From: CAZIVO01 sp964542765
GTDB lineage: Bacteria > Planctomycetota > UBA1135 > UBA2386
DNA length: 9,661 nt
NCBI GenBank assembly: GCA_964542765.1
Contig: CAZIVO010000126.1
Span: forward strand, 1-9,661
Reading direction: 5' to 3'
The translations under genes and the position numbers were made by a program. Shown here in pieces: positions 5,174 through 9,661 of the stretch (the first letter of the stretch is position 1; each line of letters opens with the position of its first letter). Below the pieces are notes generated by a model that was not told where the DNA came from, did no database searches, and saw only the letters and a program-made list of their open reading frames with translations.

Positions 5174-7588
5174 TCAGCGGCAGAAGGTGAGCTCGATGGC
5201 GTTGGAGGCGATGAGCCTCTGCGCACTCACCGCCCAGGTTTGCGTGTAAACCTGTCGGTTGGCCAGTGCCGGAAGATTTGGAATCGACAAGGCCAGAGTG
5301 GCGTTGCCGGAAGCGTCGGTGGTTCCTGCCAGGAAGGGAAGGATGGTAGGTTCGAGCAAGACGACGCCGTCCGTGAAATTGCCCAGACCGAAATGCGCGG
5401 GCGCCACCGAGACGAAGGACTGCACCGCCCCGCTGATGGGGCCGTCACTGATCGAAAACGGCGCCACCGCCCCGATCTTGGGGCTGCCCGGGAGCTTCAT
5501 CTTCATGTCGTTACGCCGGGGTTCCAGTGCCGAGTAACGCCGGTCCCCACAGCCTGTTGGCCGGTTGGCTGATCTTGGCGTTGGCGAAGGGAAGGAAACC
5601 CACATGGCCTGCCCGTCGAACAATCTGCCGGCGGAGTGATCGCTCCGGAGCTTGTCGAAAGAGATGTAATCCAGCTGAGTGGATCCGTCCTTGTCGTAGA
5701 GACCTATTTCCTCACCGTCATTGTCGATCTTGAAGGTGGCATGCAAGGGGCCTTCGCCGGGCTCGTCATCACACCAGATCAAGACGGTTGCGCCCGGTTG
5801 CACGGTCACGCCGCTGGGGATCTGCCACTTCTTCGGCTCGGTGATATTGTCGGTCAGGTACATCCCGCTGGCGATGAGCGCCTGGGAAGTTGGGTTGTGA
5901 AGTTCGATCCAGTCCTCGTACTCGTTTTGCTGATCGACGATCCCGGTTTCGTTGAGGGCGACGAACTCGTTGATGGAGATGTTGTTGCCACCCTGGTTGG
6001 TCTGCACTCGGTAGGAAAGAGGCTGGTGCGAGGCAAAGCGCGGCGACATCGCCGTGCCGCCGCCCTGGAGCTTCGCGGAGACGTAGTATTCCACCTTTGC
6101 TCCGGCCGCCTGAGGCGCGATCGAGGCGCCGAAGACGCCGTCGTTGGGGCCGCCGTCGTGATGCTGACCATCGTCGTACATCCTCGTGCTGGCAAAGGCG
6201 CCGCGGACCCGGAAAAGGAGGGAAGCATCCTGCAAGGAACCGCCGATGATCTTCGCGTTGACCCACGTTGTTTCGGTCGGTTTCGGCGACGCCGGCGAGT
6301 TGCCGACATTGCTGATCGTCGGCGTTTGCTTGGAAATCTCGAAGTGACTTGAGAGGTAGGCGCGCCGGGCATCGACGAAGGGTTTCAGGCCGGGGATGGT
6401 GACGCCGGCACGGACGTCCTGCGTCAGGTTGCGGGTGAACCAGTCATTGCTGTAGAGCTTTTTGTTGTCGGCGAGAACCTCGGCGCGGATCAGGTTCTGG
6501 TACTGCGTGATGATCGGCGAGAGTTTGTTCCAGTCCCAGAAGTCGTTCAGCAGTGTTCGCAGATGAGAGTAATACCGCTCGCGAAAACCCGGCGCGGAGA
6601 GCATCCGCGCGACCAGGGGTCGGCCTTGATTCTGCTGGGGATAGAGGGGGTCGAGCCGCTGGAGTTGCGAGACGTTCATCCTCATCGTGAAGACGCCGAA
6701 GCTTTCGTTCAGATCCCAGGGGACGAGGCAGAGCTTGTCGTGGTAGTCGTCGTGCAGGAGGTAGAAGTTGTGGCCCGGCCCGACATAGCTGTCGAGTTGG
6801 ACGAAGATGTTGTTGAGGGCGAGGTGCCACAGGGCCCGGTCCACATCGAACACTTGAGGCAACTTCTGCTCGAGCTGGCTGATGGGGGTGTTGTTGAGGA
6901 CATCGCAGACATTGATCAGGTCCGTCCACGGGGTCGGGTTGGCCTCGGATTTGAGTTCGTAGGATTGTGCGTAGGGTGTCTGGCTGCGGCCGAGCCAGGT
7001 CAGGGCCGTGCCGTTGCGCGGGGCTTGTGATCTGTTTGGCGCATCGCCCTTGTAGCGATTGCCGTCGTTGTCCTCGAACCATTGCGACATGAAGCCCTTG
7101 TTCACCTGCTGGACATTGACGTAGATCCCCCAGTTTTGGTTGTTGATGACGAGCTTGATGAAGTTCGCCTTGCTGGCGGCGGTGTACTGACGGGCGATGC
7201 GATAGGTGAGAACCTCACGGCAGAAGGTGGGGTCCTTGAAGCAATTGTTGAGATTCAAGGCCGTGTAGCCGTAGAGGTTCTGGTCCGGGATCGTGAAGTC
7301 CATGACGATCTTGAACGGCTTTTTCTGTCCGGGAACACGGAGCGAGGAGTTGCCTTTGAAGCGGACGCCGACGCCCTTGTAGGTCTTGTTGTCGACGGTC
7401 AGATCGGCGGAAATCTCTTTCTGGCTGCTGGTGTTGGCAGTGAGTTGGTTCCACCAGTCGTTCTGGCTGAAGCTCAGGTTGAGGGTCCGCAGGACGGTCT
7501 CGTCGTAGAGGTCGGGATCTTGAGCGCGAGCTTCCGCCAGGGGAAGCAGGCACAGGGCCAGAGAGAGAATTCGAAGAGTGGTGGTCAT
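5174..7588 (-). CDS. Secreted CotH-kinase family protein with lamin-tail domain
   Basis: An 804-residue exported protein. Residues 1-22 are a signal peptide with a likely cut after ARA. The CotH domain spans about 30-400: VRFKGNSSLRVPGQKKPFKI (75-94), NLYGYTALNLNNCFKDPT, then a DVDRALWHLALNNIFVQLDS stretch leading to GHNFYLLHDD and PWDLNESFG (about residue 290). CotH proteins are atypical kinases; in Bacillus they phosphorylate spore-coat proteins, and their substrates in non-sporulating bacteria are unknown. A beta-rich linker follows (about 415-525; YDDGQHHDGGPNDGVFGA). A lamin-tail domain occupies about 533-642 (ISINEFVALNETG, EDWIELHNP, WQIPSGVTVQPGATVLI). The last 110 residues carry GSPKIG, SIPNLPALANRQVYTQ and SNAIELTF, a C-terminal module I associate with secreted planctomycete proteins, possibly for cell-surface sorting. 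It follows the small gene 7594-7824 by 5 bp and is probably translated from the same transcript. Confidence 0.9.
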   Translation of the reverse strand: MTTTLRILSLALCLLPLAEARAQDPDLYDETVLRTLNLSFSQNDWWNQLTANTSSQKEISADLTVDNKTYKGVGVRFKGNSSLRVPGQKKPFKIVMDFTIPDQNLYGYTALNLNNCFKDPTFCREVLTYRIARQYTAASKANFIKLVINNQNWGIYVNVQQVNKGFMSQWFEDNDGNRYKGDAPNRSQAPRNGTALTWLGRSQTPYAQSYELKSEANPTPWTDLINVCDVLNNTPISQLEQKLPQVFDVDRALWHLALNNIFVQLDSYVGPGHNFYLLHDDYHDKLCLVPWDLNESFGVFTMRMNVSQLQRLDPLYPQQNQGRPLVARMLSAPGFRERYYSHLRTLLNDFWDWNKLSPIITQYQNLIRAEVLADNKKLYSNDWFTRNLTQDVRAGVTIPGLKPFVDARRAYLSSHFEISKQTPTISNVGNSPASPKPTETTWVNAKIIGGSLQDASLLFRVRGAFASTRMYDDGQHHDGGPNDGVFGASIAPQAAGAKVEYYVSAKLQGGGTAMSPRFASHQPLSYRVQTNQGGNNISINEFVALNETGIVDQQNEYEDWIELHNPTSQALIASGMYLTDNITEPKKWQIPSGVTVQPGATVLIWCDDEPGEGPLHATFKIDNDGEEIGLYDKDGSTQLDYISFDKLRSDHSAGRLFDGQAMWVSFPSPTPRSANRPTGCGDRRYSALEPRRNDMKMKLPGSPKIGAVAPFSISDGPISGAVQSFVSVAPAHFGLGNFTDGVVLLEPTILPFLAGTTDASGNATLALSIPNLPALANRQVYTQTWAVSAQRLIASNAIELTFCR

Positions 7589-7593
7589 GATCG

Positions 7594-7824
7594 TTACCGG
7601 ATCTTGGCAGGGTCAGCGTTTGCGACAGCGACGAAGCGCTCACCCGAGATGAACGCACTAGCATAGATGATGTCTGCTCCGATGGTGGCGCAGGGCAGCT
7701 TCCCGAAGCCGAAAGACCCGGCGATCGAGCCGGGTGCGGGGACTTTTCCGGCGTCGACGACCGTGTTCCGGTCGTCGGTGGAGGTTGCCAGCAGAAGGGC
7801 TGATGAGCAAAGGAGGTGCTTCAT
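7594..7824 (-). CDS. Small exported protein of unknown function, first gene of CotH unit
   Basis: The 76-residue product starts MKHLLCSSALLLATS, a short signal peptide; ATG 7824 is preferred over an upstream in-frame start at 7872 because the signal peptide then begins with MK. The cysteine at residue 6 is too near the N-terminus for a lipobox. The mature part is rich in Gly, Ala and Val (PAPGSIAGSFGFG, then IIYASAFISGERFVAVANAD). Its TAA is 5 bp before the CotH ATG, so the two are very likely co-translated. The last 33 residues line up loosely with the last 33 of the CotH protein (LP....IIY and SGERFVAVANA against LP...QVY and SAQRLIASNA), hinting at a short version of the same C-terminal module. 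No clear Shine-Dalgarno is visible. I do not recognise the family. Confidence 0.65.
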   Translation of the reverse strand: MKHLLCSSALLLATSTDDRNTVVDAGKVPAPGSIAGSFGFGKLPCATIGADIIYASAFISGERFVAVANADPAKIR

Positions 7825-7908
7825 GATGGGATTTCTGCTGAGCGGCGCGACAGGTCGAAGGAGGTTGATCACACAAGATGAGTGTCACGACGGGCCGAGA
7901 TGGATGTC

Positions 7909-7923
7909 TTGAGATTGTCTCAA
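7909..7923. promoter_or_regulatory. Operator-like dyad upstream of the CotH unit
   Basis: TTGAGA-TTG-TCTCAA is a perfect 6-bp inverted repeat with a 3-base centre, about 85 bp before the small exported gene and about 90 bp after the acyl-CoA ligase stop. It lies in an AT-richer patch (7905-7940) of the 189-bp intergenic space, where the CotH-unit promoter should be. There is no T-run after it on either strand, so an operator is more likely than a terminator. I could not assign it to a known regulator. Confidence 0.3.
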
Positions 7924-8013
7924 TTCATCAAAATCACATCGCGCGAGCCGGACCGGGGTTCTCGTGGCCCTCGAGCAGCCTGAGATGGGGGCGTCAGCGG
8001 GATCGATGGAGTG

Positions 8014-9661
8014 TCAGTTGCCGTCGGTCCCGGTCGGATCGCCGGTGGATTCGGCCAGCGCAGCCTCGTCGAGGCCGTCCGCCTCGAGCTTGCCGGTCTC
8101 GATTTCCTCGCGACGGCCCTCTTCGCGATCGCGCAGTTCACGACGCAGCACCTTGAGCATCGCGCTCTTGGGTAGCTCGTCGATGAACTCGACCTGTCGC
8201 GGCACCTTGTAGGCGGCGAGGTGTTCGCGGCAGTAGGCGACGATATCGTCGGCACTCAACTCGCGGCCCTCGATGAGGACCGCGAAGGTCTTGACGGTTT
8301 CGCCCCGCGTCGGGTCGGGCACGCCGATGGTGGCGCACTCAAGGATGTCGGGGTGAGCCATCAGCAGCGTGTCGATCTCGTCCGGGAAGACCTTGTAGCC
8401 ACCGGCGTTGATCATGTCCTTGGTGCGGCCGACGATCCTGAAGAAGCCATCCTCGTCCATGACTGCGAGGTCACCGGTGTGGAGCCAGCCATCGCGGATG
8501 GTCTTGGCGGTCTCGTCGGGCCGTTGCCAGTAGCCCTGCATGACCTGAGGCCCGCGGAGCAGGAGTTCGCCTTCGGTACCGATCGGCATCTCCTTGGCCG
8601 GGTCGTCGATATCCACGATCTTGGCGTCGGTGTTCGACACCGGGAGTCCGACCGTGCCGATTTTCCGGACACCTTCCTCGGGCGTGATGTGGGTGACGGG
8701 CGAGGTCTCGGACATGCCGAAACCCTCGTAGATCTTGCAGCCCGTGAGTTCTTCGAAGCGCTCCATGACGTCGGCCGGCAGTGGCGCCGAGCCCGACAGA
8801 CAGGCCTTGATGCTCGACAGATCGCGCTTTTTGATGCCGGACATGTTGTTGACGGCGTTGAACATGGCGGGCGCCCCCGGGAACAGGGTGACCTTGTGTC
8901 GCTCGATGGCCTTGACGATGGCCTCGGTATCGCGCGGGTCGGGCATCAGCACCATGGTCGCGCCGGCGGACACGCACCAGTTCATGACGGCGTTCATGCC
9001 GAAGACGTGGAACAGGGGCAGCGACGCCAGCATGACTTCCTTGCCGTCTTCGAGGAGGTTCCACCAGGCATCGATCTGCTGCAGGTTCCAGGACAGGTTG
9101 GCATGCGTGAGCATGGCGCCCTTGGAGACGCCCGTGGTGCCGCCGGTGTATTGAAGAACGGCGAGATCGTCGATCTGGACATCACCGGTCAGATCATCGT
9201 CGGGTTTCGTGTCGCGGATGAGTTGCCGGAAGGCGTGCACATTCTCCGCATCGGGTACGCTGGCGATCTTCTTCTTGCGCTTGAGGGCGAGTGGCGCGAG
9301 CTGGCGCATCGGAAAGCGAAGATATTCAGGGATCGAGGCGACGAGGTATTCTCGAACCGGAAGCTTGTCGGTGATGTCTTCGAGTTTCTGGTCGTAGATG
9401 AAGTCCATCACGACGGCGACCTCGCAACCGGCATCGTTCCACTGGTGCTCGATTTCGTAGGGCATGTAGAGAGGGTTGGTCAGGACGACGGTCGCCCCCA
9501 GGGTCAGCGCGGCGTAGAAGGCGATGACGGTCTGCGGAATGTTCGGCATCTGGATCGCGACCTTGGTGCCCTTGGTCACGCCCATGCCGGCCATGGCGGT
9601 TGCGAGCCTTTGGACTTCCTCATGGAGTTCGGCGAAGGTCAGCCTCGCGTTCAAGAAGATG
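8014..9661 (-). CDS. fadD: Long-chain fatty acid-CoA ligase (FadD-like), 5' end beyond window
   Basis: This ANL-superfamily enzyme activates fatty acids with ATP and CoA to acyl-CoA, the entry step of beta-oxidation. The frame is open to base 9661; a TTG at 9654 is internal, since FadD proteins carry about 50 more residues before this point. Visible in order: MPNIPQTVIAFYAALTLGA, the P-loop LQYTGGTTGVSKGAMLTH (near-identical to the E. coli FadD motif), ASLPLFHVFGMNA, EGFGMSETSPVTH, GLPVSNTDAKIVD, then GYWQRPDETAKTIRDGWLHT with GDLAVMDEDGFFRIVGRTKD, and DELPKSAMLKVLRRELRD. The catalytic lysine of the C-terminal motif is kept (codon 8152-8154), but the glycine usually just before it is leucine. 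The last 35 residues form an acidic tail (ending GDPTGTDGN) not present in E. coli FadD. The next gene on this strand is 189 bp away, so it is probably the last gene of its own unit. Confidence 0.93.
   Translation of the reverse strand, partial: IFLNARLTFAELHEEVQRLATAMAGMGVTKGTKVAIQMPNIPQTVIAFYAALTLGATVVLTNPLYMPYEIEHQWNDAGCEVAVVMDFIYDQKLEDITDKLPVREYLVASIPEYLRFPMRQLAPLALKRKKKIASVPDAENVHAFRQLIRDTKPDDDLTGDVQIDDLAVLQYTGGTTGVSKGAMLTHANLSWNLQQIDAWWNLLEDGKEVMLASLPLFHVFGMNAVMNWCVSAGATMVLMPDPRDTEAIVKAIERHKVTLFPGAPAMFNAVNNMSGIKKRDLSSIKACLSGSAPLPADVMERFEELTGCKIYEGFGMSETSPVTHITPEEGVRKIGTVGLPVSNTDAKIVDIDDPAKEMPIGTEGELLLRGPQVMQGYWQRPDETAKTIRDGWLHTGDLAVMDEDGFFRIVGRTKDMINAGGYKVFPDEIDTLLMAHPDILECATIGVPDPTRGETVKTFAVLIEGRELSADDIVAYCREHLAAYKVPRQVEFIDELPKSAMLKVLRRELRDREEGRREEIETGKLEADGLDEAALAESTGDPTGTDGN

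Noticed and set aside
5636..6352. A 238-codon plus-strand frame across the CotH gene
   Set aside because: It is a shadow of the lamin-tail and linker coding sequence on the opposite strand, with no motif of its own.
1..9661. CRISPR arrays, tRNA or rRNA genes, insertion sequences, riboswitches, attachment sites
   Set aside because: No repeat-spacer pattern, cloverleaf, transposase or integrase sequence, or conserved RNA core was visible on either strand by reading.

Overview
The window is about 9.7 kb of GC-rich bacterial chromosome. I infer a flagellated Gram-negative-type bacterium, most likely a planctomycete or a relative. The main reason is the C-terminal module of the CotH protein (a GC-containing start, then GSPKIG, then an IPN..AL...VY.Q stretch and a final SNAIELTF). 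I associate this module with large secreted proteins of marine Planctomycetota. That is recall of family style, not a search result. No rRNA, tRNA, transposase, integrase or CRISPR array was seen.

Layout, left to right. (1) Positions 1-1532, minus strand: an electron transfer flavoprotein operon, etfB then etfA, with etfA running off the left edge and a sigma70-like promoter upstream of etfB. (2) Positions about 1890-3087: a flagellar-type regulatory pair. A FlgM-like anti-sigma gene (plus) converges on a FliA/WhiG-family sigma gene (minus), with a perfect 10-bp inverted repeat at the junction. A 54-codon candidate ORF overlaps the sigma start by ATGA. (3) Positions 3088-3510: a gap with no convincing gene. 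(4) Positions 3511-5121, plus: an aldehyde dehydrogenase with all three catalytic residues. (5) Positions 5174-7824, minus: a two-gene unit, a small exported protein followed 5 bp later by a large secreted CotH-kinase/lamin-tail protein. (6) Positions 8014-9661, minus: a FadD-like long-chain acyl-CoA ligase whose N-terminus lies beyond the right edge.

How the genes may work together. ETF takes electrons from acyl-CoA dehydrogenases, the ligase activates fatty acids and the dehydrogenase oxidises aldehydes. The window therefore has a loose lipid/aldehyde oxidation theme, but these genes lie in separate transcription units on both strands, so this is not an operon-level pathway. FlgM and FliA form the standard hold-and-release switch for late flagellar genes. 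The CotH unit is an envelope or extracellular module of unknown substrate.

Most of the window is ordinary housekeeping. The items most worth a second look are the FlgM-like gene with its out-of-frame strong start, the small ORF coupled to the sigma gene, and the small exported partner of CotH, whose C-terminus resembles the end of the CotH protein.
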